From a bacterium (GTDB lineage: Bacteria > Hinthialibacterota > Hinthialibacteria > Hinthialibacterales > Hinthialibacteraceae), in assembly GCA_016125385.1 (NCBI GenBank), contig WGLV01000003.1, positions 1 to 64,000 of the forward strand: a stretch of DNA of 64,000 nt. The letters run 5' to 3'. Within the stretch, counting starts at the first letter, position 1, and every line of letters starts with the position of its first letter. Shown in pieces: positions 1 through 9,748 of this stretch. Made by a program: the position numbers and the translations under genes. Under the pieces are notes generated by a model. That model saw only the letters and a program-made list of their open reading frames with translations, was not told the DNA's origin and ran no database searches.

Positions 1-732
1 GTTTCCATCCAGCGTCATGGCTTTGCTCAAAGCAGGGGCGCCGTTCAATGAGTAAAACAACGTCATCTGGGTGATGTCATTGGCTGATTTGACGCGCGAT
101 TCAACGCGAACCGCCTGGTTGGGAGCAGGCGACTCAGGAACACGCCGGGTGTAGACGAAATTTGGAGGAGGCGTGGCCAGTTTCTGGCTGTTGGCGCGGC
201 CGGGAGTCGGCGACAGGCTCGCTTTCCAAGCGCTGGCGTCATCGTTATCCATGCCGGCGTTCAACAGTTCCAGCGAAGCGCCGCCGCCATCCGCCGCGTT
301 TGGCCAGGGAGACGAATCGCCATATTCAACCTTGTCGACTCGCTCACCCATCGCGTTTTCCAATATGATGGCTTCGCCGTCATTTGACAGCGACGAATCA
401 GCATAGTTACCGACCGTCACGACGCTGGAGGCTGGTTTATAAAAATCGCGGATAAACAACTCGTTTCGGCAAACAACGACGTACCCGTCCGCGGCGATCT
501 TCGTACCGGCTGGAATCTTGAATTGAATTCCGTCTGTAAACCGCCAGCCGGAGAGATCGATCTCCGAATCGCCCGCGTTATACAACTCAATGTATTCACC
601 ATCATCTGGATTGCTGAACGGGTGATACATGATTTCGTTTATCACGACCTGCGCGAACGAAACAGGCGTCAAAAGAATAGCAAGAAGCAATACAAAACCG
701 ATCTTTTTTCCATTCACGAGTCGTCGATTCAC
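1..732 (-). CDS. Secreted lamin-tail-domain protein, 5' part only
   Basis: The reading frame is open for 244 codons from a GTG at 732 to the left edge, so the C-terminus is missing. The GTG is chosen because AAGGGG lies 8 bases upstream. Residues 1-27 form a signal peptide (basic start, hydrophobic FVLLLAILL, cleavage after SFA). Residues 28-170 read as a lamin-tail domain: VINEIMYHP, DGEYIELYN, then the typical LSGW and a GGASLELLN motif near the end. Residues 190-244 look like the start of an Ig-like segment. Many bacterial lamin-tail proteins of this type continue into CotH or other surface modules, but that part cannot be seen. It is probably an exported surface protein; no enzymatic role is visible. 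It is transcribed away from the chemoreceptor. Confidence 0.85.
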   Translation of the reverse strand, partial: MNRRLVNGKKIGFVLLLAILLTPVSFAQVVINEIMYHPFSNPDDGEYIELYNAGDSEIDLSGWRFTDGIQFKIPAGTKIAADGYVVVCRNELFIRDFYKPASSVVTVGNYADSSLSNDGEAIILENAMGERVDKVEYGDSSPWPNAADGGGASLELLNAGMDNDDASAWKASLSPTPGRANSQKLATPPPNFVYTRRVPESPAPNQAVRVESRVKSANDITQMTLFYSLNGAPALSKAMTLDGN

Positions 733-862
733 GGATCAAATCCCCTTCATCAGTAGAAATACGCATAATCCGCATGAAAGAGTGCGAGATTAATATGCAA
801 AGGAAGAATGGAGAGGCTGCCTTGGAGCCCCTCTCACACAATCCTAACAATCATAACTATAA

Positions 863-891
863 GGAAAAAACCGCCTTTTGTCATCGGGCGG
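863..891 (-). terminator. Second, weaker terminator behind the chemoreceptor
   Basis: On the minus strand a CCGCC/GGCGG stem (871-875 with 887-891) is followed directly by six T residues (870-865). It lies about 22 bp beyond a stronger terminator, so the two form a tandem stop for the chemoreceptor transcript ahead of the lamin-tail gene. Confidence 0.5.
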
Positions 892-901
892 CTGAAATTA
901 G

Positions 902-943
902 ACGAAAGAAAAATCCCTCCCGTACTCAAGCGCAGGGAGGGAT
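902..943 (-). terminator. Intrinsic terminator of chemoreceptor gene
   Basis: A perfect 9-bp stem ATCCCTCCC/GGGAGGGAT (913-921 with 935-943, 13-nt loop) is followed on the minus strand by TTTTCTTTC. It sits about 30 bp past the stop codon of the chemoreceptor gene that ends at 975. Confidence 0.85.
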
Positions 944-974
944 CAATCCAATCAAAGTACAAGGCGACTCGGGT

Positions 975-3011
975 TTAACGAATCAATTGAAATTCATCTT
1001 CAACTTTTTCAGTAAGTTTTTGTAATGGAAGGCGTTCGGCATCGAGTCTGGATGACTTAGATACACCATTTTTCATCGTATAGATATTGCTTCCGCTTCC
1101 CTTGTGTGATTCCTGATATCCGTTTTTCGAATCGACTTTAAAATATTCCACCGTCACTTTTAATTGCTGAGCCTGACTGGACAGTTCTTCACTGGCGGCT
1201 GAAGATTCCTCACTGATGGATGTATTCTGTTGCGTCACCTGGTTAAGTTGTTCGATTGCCTGAAGAATCTGGCGCGTTCCATTAGATTGCTCGCCGCAAG
1301 ATGCGTCGATTTCGCGCATCAGCGAGGCCGCATCCTGAATCTCGGGCACGACATCCTGAATCAGATTTCCGGCGTCTTCCGCCTGTTTGACGCTTCCAGC
1401 GGCCAGTTCACTGATCTCACGAGCGGCCAGCTGGCTGCGCTCCGCCAGCTTTCGCACCTCGACGGCAACCACCGCAAACCCCTTACCCATATCCCCCGCC
1501 CGCGCGGCTTCAATGGCGGCGTTCAGAGCCAGCAAATTCGTCTGATCGGCGATATCGTTAATAATATCGATCTTGTCGGCGATTTTTCTCATGGCGGAGA
1601 CCGTCTGCAACACGGCGGCGCCCCCGCGCTTCGCTTTTTCAGCGGATGAAGAAGCCGCTTCGCTGGTTTTCCGCGAATGATGCGCGTTCGATTCAACCGA
1701 AGAACTCAATTCTTCAACCGCCGCGCACGTCTCTTCTATACTGGCGGCTTGTTGCGTGGTTGCGTTCGCGAGCGATTGTGATGACGCCGACAGTTCTTCT
1801 GAACTTCCCGCCAGTTGTTCAGCCGCGATCTTTACGTTCTGAATCACGCCACGCAACCGGCCGCTCATATTATTCAGACGATCCGCCAAAACTCCCAATT
1901 CATCTCGTCGTGTTAAACTCAGGCTGGAAGTCAGGTCTCCGTTTGCGATACGTTCCGCGAATGCGACGTTGGCATGAATCGGTTTGACCAGATTCCTCGT
2001 CAAAAAGACGGCGAACGCGATAGCCGTCAGCACCGCCAGGCCGCTGATCAAAATTGTATTGACGCGTGTGTTCGACGCCGCGTGCATCATCTCCTCATCG
2101 CTCATAATATGAGAGGCGGCGGTTGATTTGACTTCTTCAAGCAACGACTGAACTTTTTCGAGCATGGGGATGGTTTCCCGCGTATACACCGCTTCAGCCT
2201 CATTGGCTTGTTGCATCAGTTTTTTGTGCCAATCGAGAACGCCATCCAATGCAGCGAGCGTATGTTCCGCTGAAATCCGCGTCGTTTGAGAATAATACGC
2301 CTGAGCCTCTATCCGGCGGCCGCTGGCAAGCATCGCCTGTATCTTCTCCGCGCTCTGGTGCAGTTGCATGTGAGGTTCGAACACGGCCTGAACCACTTTG
2401 TCAAACTCCGGATACTTCTTCCGCAGCGAAGCGCAGGCGTCTGAATACAACCACTTGCCTAACGAGCAATTGTGTGGATCGATTTCCACTTCAAGGGTTT
2501 GGCTCGTCTCATCGAACAAACCGTTATTCACTTTTTCCATCCAAAGCAGGTGGGCGATTTTCATATCGCGGAAAAAGTCGCCAAGATCGGCGTTGACGTT
2601 CTGATGTAACTGGGCGATCTGAATGGCGGATTCATGCAGTTGTTTATGCGGGGCTTCGATTTGGGCCAATATGGGTTTGAGATCGGGAACCAGTTCCTCC
2701 GCCTTGAGCCGTGCGTCGCTGTGATACCACTTCCCGAAAGCACAGAGCGTGGGATCGGTCTGGACCTTCAGGCTGTCGGTTTGATCGTCATGGAGAAAAC
2801 CGGCGACCTGTTCTGCCCATTTGTGATGGTCGACGATGCGTTGAGTGATTTCCGCTTGGAGCCGATTCCCTTCAATCACTTCTTTCGCGTTTTTTACGAT
2901 TTCGCTAACACCTGAAACAGCGATTGCAGAAACCACGGCAAGCGTACCGATCAAAACGCCGAAACAGATAGTGAATTTTCCACCTATTTTTATGTCGTTC
3001 CAATGAAGCAT
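975..3011 (-). CDS. Methyl-accepting chemotaxis protein with two periplasmic CZB-like repeats
   Basis: A 678-residue chemoreceptor. The ATG at 3011 is preferred over the longer frame (3041) because AAGGAG lies 6 bases before it. Transmembrane helices at about 11-33 and 330-350 enclose a periplasmic sensor. The sensor holds two copies of an H..W....L...(D)P..C..GKW(Y/L) pattern, with cysteines near residues 90 and 188. This resembles the chemoreceptor zinc-binding (CZB) domain, in which His and Cys bind zinc. A HAMP segment follows (about 350-400), then a long signalling coiled coil with the conserved hairpin region ([18 protein letters not shown]), which contacts CheA/CheW. No CheR-docking pentapeptide is seen at the C-terminus. 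No che genes are nearby, so it must couple to an array encoded elsewhere. The ligand is unknown; zinc or redox sensing is an inference. Confidence 0.93.
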   Translation of the reverse strand: MLHWNDIKIGGKFTICFGVLIGTLAVVSAIAVSGVSEIVKNAKEVIEGNRLQAEITQRIVDHHKWAEQVAGFLHDDQTDSLKVQTDPTLCAFGKWYHSDARLKAEELVPDLKPILAQIEAPHKQLHESAIQIAQLHQNVNADLGDFFRDMKIAHLLWMEKVNNGLFDETSQTLEVEIDPHNCSLGKWLYSDACASLRKKYPEFDKVVQAVFEPHMQLHQSAEKIQAMLASGRRIEAQAYYSQTTRISAEHTLAALDGVLDWHKKLMQQANEAEAVYTRETIPMLEKVQSLLEEVKSTAASHIMSDEEMMHAASNTRVNTILISGLAVLTAIAFAVFLTRNLVKPIHANVAFAERIANGDLTSSLSLTRRDELGVLADRLNNMSGRLRGVIQNVKIAAEQLAGSSEELSASSQSLANATTQQAASIEETCAAVEELSSSVESNAHHSRKTSEAASSSAEKAKRGGAAVLQTVSAMRKIADKIDIINDIADQTNLLALNAAIEAARAGDMGKGFAVVAVEVRKLAERSQLAAREISELAAGSVKQAEDAGNLIQDVVPEIQDAASLMREIDASCGEQSNGTRQILQAIEQLNQVTQQNTSISEESSAASEELSSQAQQLKVTVEYFKVDSKNGYQESHKGSGSNIYTMKNGVSKSSRLDAERLPLQKLTEKVEDEFQLIR

Positions 3012-3423
3012 GGCCTTCTCCTTATTCCGGTAATTTCGCAATTAGTTTTTGGAAGCAATGAAAAGACCAAAAAATCATTCGCTCTTTTAAAGAAGAAATA
3101 CAACAAGTCTATTTATCACTTAACTATCTAAAAATATATAATTTATAACACGATCAAAAATAATTGAATTTTTCATATACCGGCAGAACCTGATTAAATA
3201 ACACTCAATAAGTAATGTATGGCGTTACTGCTGTAAGAAGCATTCATTTTTTTAGATACAAAAATATCCTGCCCATCGATCCTGAATCGGATAAAGTAGC
3301 ATTCCTCCCCTTCTTTCAACCTGCTGCGAAATTGACTTCCCGGCCTCGTGTTATAATAGTTGACTTGATCAATCAAACTGGCAAAAATCGTAGTTCAAAC
3401 TCTCAATAGCCGTTGTTATTTCC
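3012..3423. other. AT-rich divergent control region
   Basis: This 412-bp stretch between the divergent chemoreceptor and metal-efflux block holds no convincing gene. Its centre (about 3060-3190) is markedly more AT-rich than the flanking genes and is a likely promoter for the minus-strand chemoreceptor. Toward the plus side a TATAAT at 3352-3357 is preceded by TTGACT at 3332-3337, but the 14-bp spacing is short for a standard sigma-70 promoter. A roughly 60-codon frame on each strand overlaps here; neither has a good ribosome site or a recognisable product. Confidence 0.5.
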
Positions 3424-3843
3424 ATGAAAACCGCCTTGTACTGGATCGTCGCCACGTTGTTACTCTTTCAACCCGCCGTTGAAGGGGCGGTGTTGTGTAT
3501 TGGTGATGATGGTCATTTGATGATCGAAATCGCGCGAAGCGGCTCCTGTTGTGATTACTCACCCGGCGAATCGTCAGCCCATGTTTCTACGATTCAGCGA
3601 AACGAGACAATCGAACATTGTGGTACGTGCGTTGATATCGTTCTGCCCAACCGGGCCGACGCCGCGATTCACAACGTCAAAAGAGAGATGGAATCGACTC
3701 TTGTTTATCAGGTCGTGTCGCTGATTCAACACCCCGCGTTGCACGGCGCATATGAATTATCCATTCGATCCTCAATATCGAAATCTTCCCCTTCTTGCAA
3801 CCAACTTGCGACTCATATCCGTTCTACGATCCTTCTGATTTGA
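3424..3843 (+). CDS. Small Cys-rich secreted protein heading the metal-efflux operon
   Basis: A 139-residue protein with a signal peptide (residues 1-21, cleavage near VEG-A). The mature part has a LCIGDDGHLMIEIA segment, a CC pair and an HCGTCVDI motif. I do not know a named domain. Short exported proteins with 'C.G.DGH..IE...CC' and 'CG.CVD' patterns recur, in my recollection, just upstream of CusCBA/CzcCBA-type pumps, so a periplasmic metal-binding or sensing role is plausible. It lies 112 bp upstream of the outer-membrane channel gene in the same orientation and probably shares its promoter. His, Cys and Asp residues could bind metal, but this is inferred only from composition and context. 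Confidence 0.7.
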   Translation: MKTALYWIVATLLLFQPAVEGAVLCIGDDGHLMIEIARSGSCCDYSPGESSAHVSTIQRNETIEHCGTCVDIVLPNRADAAIHNVKREMESTLVYQVVSLIQHPALHGAYELSIRSSISKSSPSCNQLATHIRSTILLI

Positions 3844-3955
3844 TTCCCGCATAACACATTCCCCCAATCGAACATTTTTTCACCCCCATCACCCGCTTCC
3901 GGTAAAGAGGCGGCGTGTATCCGTTTCATCAATTTTAGATAGTAAGGAGACGAAG

Positions 3956-5347
3956 ATGCGTCTATCCCTTGTCATGATTCCGTTCGTCGCGGCGATCGGC
4001 GGATGCGCCTCCCCGGCGATAAAATCCGAAGCCACAGCGCCTGACATGCAAACCATCACAGAAACAGGAAAGCAGTATTCGGAAGATCAATCATCGCAAC
4101 CTGGCACTGCTGATCTCCCCGAATCCGAACCCACGGGAGATTTGACTTTTCGTCAGGCTGAGGCGCTCGCGGTTTTATACAATCCTTCACTTGCGGCTTA
4201 TAAATGGGAAATCCGTGTCCGTGAGGCGCTCACGATTCAGGCGGGGCTGCCGCCTAATCCCGAGTTGGAGATGGAACTGGAAAATTTCGCGGGTACGGGC
4301 GGCGTTGGCGCGTTTAATCAGGCTGAATCGACTCTGTTGTACAACCAGATGATTGAAACCGGAGGAAAACGAGAGAATCGCCGAACCGTCGCGCAATTGG
4401 AAGCGGAAGGCGCGAAACAGGAGTTTCTGGCCGCTCGTTCTAACGTCTGGGCTGAAACCGCAAAAAGATTTTTCAGCGCACTCGCCTCACAGGAGCTGAT
4501 CGAGATTCATCACGAGTTGGTGAAACTGGCTGAAGAGGCGTTTTATGCGGTATCCGAACGCGTCAAAACCGGTAGAGCCGCTCCGCTGGAAGAGACGCGG
4601 GCGCGAGTCGAACTCGCCGCGGAACGGAACCTGCTCGAACAGGCCAAGCGTGATCTGCAAGCGGAAAAAGCATGGCTGGCTGCAGCGTGGGGAAGTGAAA
4701 GCGTTTCGTTTGATTCAGTGGAAGGCGATCTGGAACGGATATCCGAATCGCTCGATCTGGATGAACTTCGCTCAGCATTGGAAAACAATCCCGAGATTCA
4801 GCGTTGGAAGGTTGAACTGCGACAGCGGGAAGCCGAACTAACGCTGGAACGCTCCCGATCCATCTCCGATGTCACGGTCCGAGGGGGGATGCGTTATCTG
4901 AACGAGCCGGAAGACGTAGCCGCCGTCGCCGCGATATCCGTACCATTGACTTTGTTTGACCGCAATCAGGGAGCGATCCGCGCCGCGCGGGAACGCGTCA
5001 ACAAAACCCGGGAGCAAACACGCGCCGCGTTCGTGGAAATTAACGCGTCCCTGGCCCGCCTGTATCACTTACTCTCTTCCTCACGGATTCAGATCGACCG
5101 GCTGAAAAATGAAATCCTGCCGGGTGCTCGTTCTGCTTATGAAGCCGTGCGAGAGGGCTATCAACAGGGCAAGTTCGACTACCTCAATGTGCTTGACGCC
5201 CAACGCACGCTGTTCAACTCACGCATTGAGTACGTTCGGACGCTCGCGGAGTTTCACTCCAACTGGACGGAACTGCAACGCCTGATCGGTGAACCGTCTC
5301 CAGAAACGATTCAAAACACTCCACAAATCACAAACGAGGGAAATTAA
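3956..5347 (+). CDS. TolC-family outer-membrane efflux channel (CusC/CzcC type)
   Basis: A 463-residue outer-membrane factor of a tripartite heavy-metal pump. The signal sequence ends in a lipobox-like AIGGC with the acylated cysteine at residue 17, so it is probably a lipoprotein. The rest has the two OEP repeats: the first begins near LTFRQAEALAVLYNPSLAAYKWE, and the second near residues 245-450 with alanine- and arginine-rich coiled coil and the YLNVLDAQRTLFNSR motif typical of CzcC. The ATG at 3956 has AAGGAG 6 bases upstream. The gene ends 2 bases before the adaptor gene, so channel, adaptor and pump form an operon. The substrate is a metal cation by context; which metal is not shown. 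Confidence 0.93.
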   Translation: MRLSLVMIPFVAAIGGCASPAIKSEATAPDMQTITETGKQYSEDQSSQPGTADLPESEPTGDLTFRQAEALAVLYNPSLAAYKWEIRVREALTIQAGLPPNPELEMELENFAGTGGVGAFNQAESTLLYNQMIETGGKRENRRTVAQLEAEGAKQEFLAARSNVWAETAKRFFSALASQELIEIHHELVKLAEEAFYAVSERVKTGRAAPLEETRARVELAAERNLLEQAKRDLQAEKAWLAAAWGSESVSFDSVEGDLERISESLDLDELRSALENNPEIQRWKVELRQREAELTLERSRSISDVTVRGGMRYLNEPEDVAAVAAISVPLTLFDRNQGAIRAARERVNKTREQTRAAFVEINASLARLYHLLSSSRIQIDRLKNEILPGARSAYEAVREGYQQGKFDYLNVLDAQRTLFNSRIEYVRTLAEFHSNWTELQRLIGEPSPETIQNTPQITNEGN

Positions 5348-5349
5348 TC

Positions 5350-6591
5350 ATGAAGTCTCTTTCTTCAATCCTGAAAAAAAAATCCGTTGTATTCAATGCG
5401 CTTTCTGTATTTCTCCTGCTATCCGCTGTTCAGGACAGCGGTTTTCGTCACGTATCATTCGCTCAAGAGGATGAGCATGCGCATGAAGCGGGGCATGACG
5501 ATAACAACGCCGCTCATGAAGATGAAGACGAGGGAATTCATTTCGACGATGAAACGCTCGTGGAGTTCGGCGTCAAAACGGCACAGGCCGCTCCAGGGAC
5601 GATTGCAAAACAAGTGGAGGCCCCCGGTGAAGTCGTGTTGAATCCCGACACACTGGCTCACATCGTCCCGCGCATACCAGGCGTCGTACACGAAGTACTC
5701 CGCTCATTGGGCGACTTCGTCAAGAAGAAAGACCTTCTCGCTGTGCTCGATAGCCGCGAACTCGCCATTCTCAAATCAAATTACCTTGCCACGAAAGAAC
5801 GCTTCAACCTGGCGCAAATCAATTTCGATCGGGAACAGGAATTATGGAAAAAAAAGATTTCCGCGGAGCAGGATTATCTGGAAGCGAAACAGGTTCTGGC
5901 GGAGGCGAGCATCAATCTCAAGGCGTCTGAGCAGCAACTGCACGCGGTGGGCTTTACGGAGGATTCGATCGCTCAACTGACGTCGCAATCGGACGACCGG
6001 CTGACGCGCTTTGAGATCCGCGCGCCGTTTGAAGGGCGGATTATCGATAAACACCTGACGCTGGGCGAATTCGTCAAGGATGAAACCGCGGTTTTCACCA
6101 TCGCCGACCTGAACACAGTGTGGGTTAATCTGACGCTTTATCAGAATACTTTACCTGAAATACAAGAAGGCCAGAGCGTGGAAATCGCATATAACCTGGG
6201 CTCGGCAAGCAAGGAAGGCGTGATTTCGTACATCAGCCCCATGCTGGATGAAACCACCCGCACCGCGATCGCGCGCGTGATCGTCGAAAACACGGGAGGG
6301 ACTCTTCGGCCAGGTGCGTTTATCAATGGCTCGATCGTCATCGATCGAACTCCTGTATCCGTTTATGTCCCCAGATCGGCCATTCAAACCATTGATGACA
6401 AACCGGTGGTTTTTATACGTCATGAGGATGGCTTTGAGCCCCGCGAAGTCCAGACCGGCGCGTCGGACAAGCAGGGCGTTCAGATCGTTTCCGGTCTTGA
6501 ACCGGACGAAACCTATGTTTCTGAAGGCGGTTTCGCTCTGAAAGCGGAAATGGAAAAAGAAGCCTTCGCCCATTCCGGACATTCACATTAA
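5350..6591 (+). CDS. RND periplasmic adaptor with His-rich ends (CusB/CzcB type)
   Basis: A 413-residue membrane-fusion protein that links the inner-membrane pump to the outer-membrane channel. An N-terminal signal or anchor (about 12-27) precedes a His/Asp/Glu-rich stretch (residues 39-67, EDEHAHEAGHDDNN...), likely a metal-capture segment. Barrel-sandwich and alpha-hairpin regions follow (VEAPGEVVLNPDTLAHIVPRI... then the SNYLATKERF hairpin). Next are the beta-barrel (RFEIRAPFEGRIIDKHLTLGE) and membrane-proximal domains. The last six residues (HSGHSH) are again His-rich. GAGGG lies 8 bases before the ATG. It sits between channel and pump genes and matches the family length. Divalent-metal preference is suggested by His rather than Met richness; this is inference. 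Confidence 0.93.
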   Translation: MKSLSSILKKKSVVFNALSVFLLLSAVQDSGFRHVSFAQEDEHAHEAGHDDNNAAHEDEDEGIHFDDETLVEFGVKTAQAAPGTIAKQVEAPGEVVLNPDTLAHIVPRIPGVVHEVLRSLGDFVKKKDLLAVLDSRELAILKSNYLATKERFNLAQINFDREQELWKKKISAEQDYLEAKQVLAEASINLKASEQQLHAVGFTEDSIAQLTSQSDDRLTRFEIRAPFEGRIIDKHLTLGEFVKDETAVFTIADLNTVWVNLTLYQNTLPEIQEGQSVEIAYNLGSASKEGVISYISPMLDETTRTAIARVIVENTGGTLRPGAFINGSIVIDRTPVSVYVPRSAIQTIDDKPVVFIRHEDGFEPREVQTGASDKQGVQIVSGLEPDETYVSEGGFALKAEMEKEAFAHSGHSH

Positions 6592-6620
6592 CACCGGCCT
6601 GGCGGCCATTGAGGACAATC

Positions 6621-9600
6621 ATGATCGAACGAATTATCAAATCGTCGCTCGCCAGCCGGTTGCTGGTGCTGGCGCTGGCCGTGCTCGTCATGGGCGCGGG
6701 GTATTACTCGTACACGCGTTTGCCTGTAGACGCGTTTCCTGATATTTCACCGAGTCTCGTACAGGTATTCACCATTACGGAAGGCCTCGCGCCTGAAGAA
6801 GTGGAGCGGTACGTGACCTACCCGGTTGAGGTTGCGATGAATGGGCTTCCGCATCTGGAAAAAATCCGTTCCGTCTCGAACTTCGGGCTATCCGTCGTCA
6901 ATGTTTATTTCAAAGAAGGGACCGATATCTATTTCGCCCGGCAACTGGTGAATGAACGTCTGCAGGAAGCCCGAGGCCGGATACCCGAGGGATTCGGCGA
7001 ACCGGAGATGGGCCCGATTTCAACAGGAATGGGCCTGGTGTTGTTTTATTATCTCGAGGATGAGTCGGGTGAACGCTCGCTGGAGGAATTGCGGACCATC
7101 CAGGACTGGATCATCAAGTTCAACCTGCAAACCGTGCCCGGCGTGACGGAGATTCTGGGCATCGGCGGACAGGAGAAACAATACCACGTCGAGATCAATC
7201 CCGGCGCCTTGATCAAATACGACCTGACCCTGAGCGAAATCGTCGAAAAAATCAGGGCGAATAATCTCAACGTGGGCGCCCAGTTCATCGAAAAAAACGC
7301 GGAGGAATTCATCGTTCGGTCGGTTGGTCTGGCGCATGGCATCGATGACCTGAATCGGATCATCATCAAAAGCGATGACGGCCGGCCAATCTATCTGGCG
7401 GACGTCGCGGGAGTCCGCATCGGCGGCGCGATCCGGCGCGGCGTCCAAACGCTGAATGGTGAACGAGAGGTCGTCGCGGGGATGGTGATCAAGCTGTATG
7501 GTGAAAATTCATCCACCGTAATTGAACGCGTTGAAAACAAAATTCAGGCGATCAATAAGATTCTGCCGGATGGAGTCAAAATCGTTCCCTATTACCAGCA
7601 GAAAGACCTGGTTGAATCATGCGTCAACACGGTCACGACCGCATTAACGCAAGGCATTGCTTTCGTCGTGCTGGTTCTGATGGTGTTTATGGGCGGGTTC
7701 AGGCCCAGCGTGGTCGTTTCGTTGTCGATTCCCTTTTCCGTATTATTCGCCACGCTGGGGATGGGGTATTTTGGCATCTCGGCGAACTTGATGTCGCTTG
7801 GCGGGCTGGCCATCGCCATTGGCATGATGGTCGATGGGACGATCGTAATGGTGGAAAACATCGATCGACACCTTCGCGAAGCCGATCCATCCGAGCCGCG
7901 AATACACGTGATCGCGCGCGCTTGCTCTGAAGTAGGCCGCCCCATCGTCTTTTCCATCGCGATTATCATCGTTGTATTCATTCCGCTCTTTACATTGCAG
8001 GGCGTGGAAGGAATGACGTTTCGTCCATTGGCGTACACAGTCGCGATGGCGATGCTGGGTTCGCTTGTATTCGCCATCACCGCCACGCCCGCGCTCGCCT
8101 ATTATTTGATGCGGCGTCCACGTAACAACATGAATACCGCAAACGATCATGAGATCCGGCTGGTTCGCTGGCTCAAGACGCCATATCTTCCAATCGTGAA
8201 AATGTTTGTCAGGTTCCGTGTGTTATCGCTTGTTCTGTTGGTGTTTTTTATAAGCGCGGGCGTATTCATTTTTCCTCGGCTTGGTTCGGAGTTCACCCCC
8301 GAACTGCAGGAAGGAACCATGATCCTGCGTCTGACGATGGCGCCTTCCATCTCTCTGGAAGAGAGCAAAAACGTCACATTGCGTGTTGAACGGCGATTAA
8401 AGAAGGTTCCTGAAATCGAAACCCTGATTTCCCGCATCGGACGGGGCGAGGTTGGAGCGCATACCGACCCGATCAACAGCGCCGAGATGTTCGTCATCCT
8501 GAAACCGCGAGAAGAATGGCGCGATTCGAGTTGGAGTCAGGAAGAGCTCAGCGTCGCGATCCGGAATGAATTGGGCTCCATCCCCGGGGTGGCGACCAAT
8601 TTCACTCAGCCGATCGCGATGACCGTGGATGAACTGCTGGAAGGCGTCCGCGCCGAGTTGGCGATCAAACTTTTCGGCGACGATCTCGGTACGCTCAAAC
8701 AAAAGGCCGATCAGATCGCGGCTGAGGTCCAGAAAGTTCCGGGCACGGCGGACGTGCAAACCGATCAGGTGGCGGGCAAACCGCAGTTGCTCATTCGCCC
8801 CAGCCGCGATGCGATCTCCCGCTATGGCGTTAATATCGCCGACGTACAAAGCACGATCCGCACAGCGATCGGCGGCGAAACGGCGGGAGATATCTTCGAA
8901 GGCATCCGCAGATTTGACATTTACGTCCGCTATCAAGCGGATGCGCGCGATACGCCAGACCGGATTGGTGATTTGCTGATTCCAGCGCCCAACGGCGTTC
9001 GCGTGCCATTGAAAGAACTGGCTTCCATTGACGAAATCGTAGGGCCCCGTCAGATCACCCGCGAAGACAACCAGCGATTCATCACCGTTCAGTGTAACGT
9101 CGTAGGGCGCGACATCGGTTCATTCGTCGAAGAGGCGCAAAACGCCATTGATGATGAAGTCGATCTGCCTCCGGGGTATCTGGTGACGTGGGGTGGTCAG
9201 TTCCGGCTTCAACAGGAGGCGAATCAACGGTTGGCCATCGTGATTCCCATCACGCTGCTGCTCATCTTCCTCATGCTGTACTCCAGCTTGAACTCCATGA
9301 AAAACTCATTGCTGATTCTACTGAATATTCCACTCGCGCTGGTCGGAGGCGTGGCGGCGCTATGGATCAGCGGAGAGAACCTTTCCGTGCCCTCCTCGGT
9401 CGGGTTTATCGCCTTGTTTGGAATCGCGCTGGAGAACGGCATGGTACTGGTAACGTATCTGAACCAGCTTCTCCGCGACGGCGTTCCCGTGGATGAGGCG
9501 TCCGTACAAGGCGCGTCGTTGCGTCTGAGGCCAGTGCTGATGACGGCCCTGACCACCGCGTTGGGCCTGATTCCACTTCTATTTTCCGAAGGAACGGGCA

Positions 9601-9734
9601 GCGAAGTACAACGTCCGCTGGCGATCGTGGTGGTTGGCGGACTGGTCACGTCAACGGTGCTGACCCTGCTGGTGATTCCTTCGCTGTACAAGTGGTTCGC
9701 CATCGATCCATCCAGTGAAGTTCAGGACGTCTGA
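6621..9734 (+). CDS. Heavy-metal efflux RND pump (CzcA/CusA family)
   Basis: A 1037-residue inner-membrane proton/metal antiporter. The ATG at 6621 (MIERIIKSSL, typical family start, GAGG 6 bases upstream) is preferred over a TTG 12 bases earlier. The N-terminal helix is followed by DAFPDISP and the large porter loops, then helices 2-6, a second porter half and helices 8-12. The fourth-helix motif is LAIAIGMMVDGTIVMVEN (about residues 397-415). Classical Zn/Co/Cd CzcA has an Asp where this has Ala (DFG..VDGAV), whereas copper CusA has AIA.GAMVDAAIVMIEN. This pump is intermediate and resembles what I recall as the HME5 subgroup, so its metal is uncertain. A PII-like gene follows 14 bp later. 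Confidence 0.93.
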   Translation: MIERIIKSSLASRLLVLALAVLVMGAGYYSYTRLPVDAFPDISPSLVQVFTITEGLAPEEVERYVTYPVEVAMNGLPHLEKIRSVSNFGLSVVNVYFKEGTDIYFARQLVNERLQEARGRIPEGFGEPEMGPISTGMGLVLFYYLEDESGERSLEELRTIQDWIIKFNLQTVPGVTEILGIGGQEKQYHVEINPGALIKYDLTLSEIVEKIRANNLNVGAQFIEKNAEEFIVRSVGLAHGIDDLNRIIIKSDDGRPIYLADVAGVRIGGAIRRGVQTLNGEREVVAGMVIKLYGENSSTVIERVENKIQAINKILPDGVKIVPYYQQKDLVESCVNTVTTALTQGIAFVVLVLMVFMGGFRPSVVVSLSIPFSVLFATLGMGYFGISANLMSLGGLAIAIGMMVDGTIVMVENIDRHLREADPSEPRIHVIARACSEVGRPIVFSIAIIIVVFIPLFTLQGVEGMTFRPLAYTVAMAMLGSLVFAITATPALAYYLMRRPRNNMNTANDHEIRLVRWLKTPYLPIVKMFVRFRVLSLVLLVFFISAGVFIFPRLGSEFTPELQEGTMILRLTMAPSISLEESKNVTLRVERRLKKVPEIETLISRIGRGEVGAHTDPINSAEMFVILKPREEWRDSSWSQEELSVAIRNELGSIPGVATNFTQPIAMTVDELLEGVRAELAIKLFGDDLGTLKQKADQIAAEVQKVPGTADVQTDQVAGKPQLLIRPSRDAISRYGVNIADVQSTIRTAIGGETAGDIFEGIRRFDIYVRYQADARDTPDRIGDLLIPAPNGVRVPLKELASIDEIVGPRQITREDNQRFITVQCNVVGRDIGSFVEEAQNAIDDEVDLPPGYLVTWGGQFRLQQEANQRLAIVIPITLLLIFLMLYSSLNSMKNSLLILLNIPLALVGGVAALWISGENLSVPSSVGFIALFGIALENGMVLVTYLNQLLRDGVPVDEASVQGASLRLRPVLMTALTTALGLIPLLFSEGTGSEVQRPLAIVVVGGLVTSTVLTLLVIPSLYKWFAIDPSSEVQDV

Positions 9735-9748
9735 AAGAGGAGAGAACG

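Noticed and set aside
3194-3376. A 60-codon minus-strand frame (and a 64-codon plus-strand one) in the control region before the efflux operon
   Set aside because: They overlap each other and candidate promoter elements, have no ribosome site and match nothing I know.
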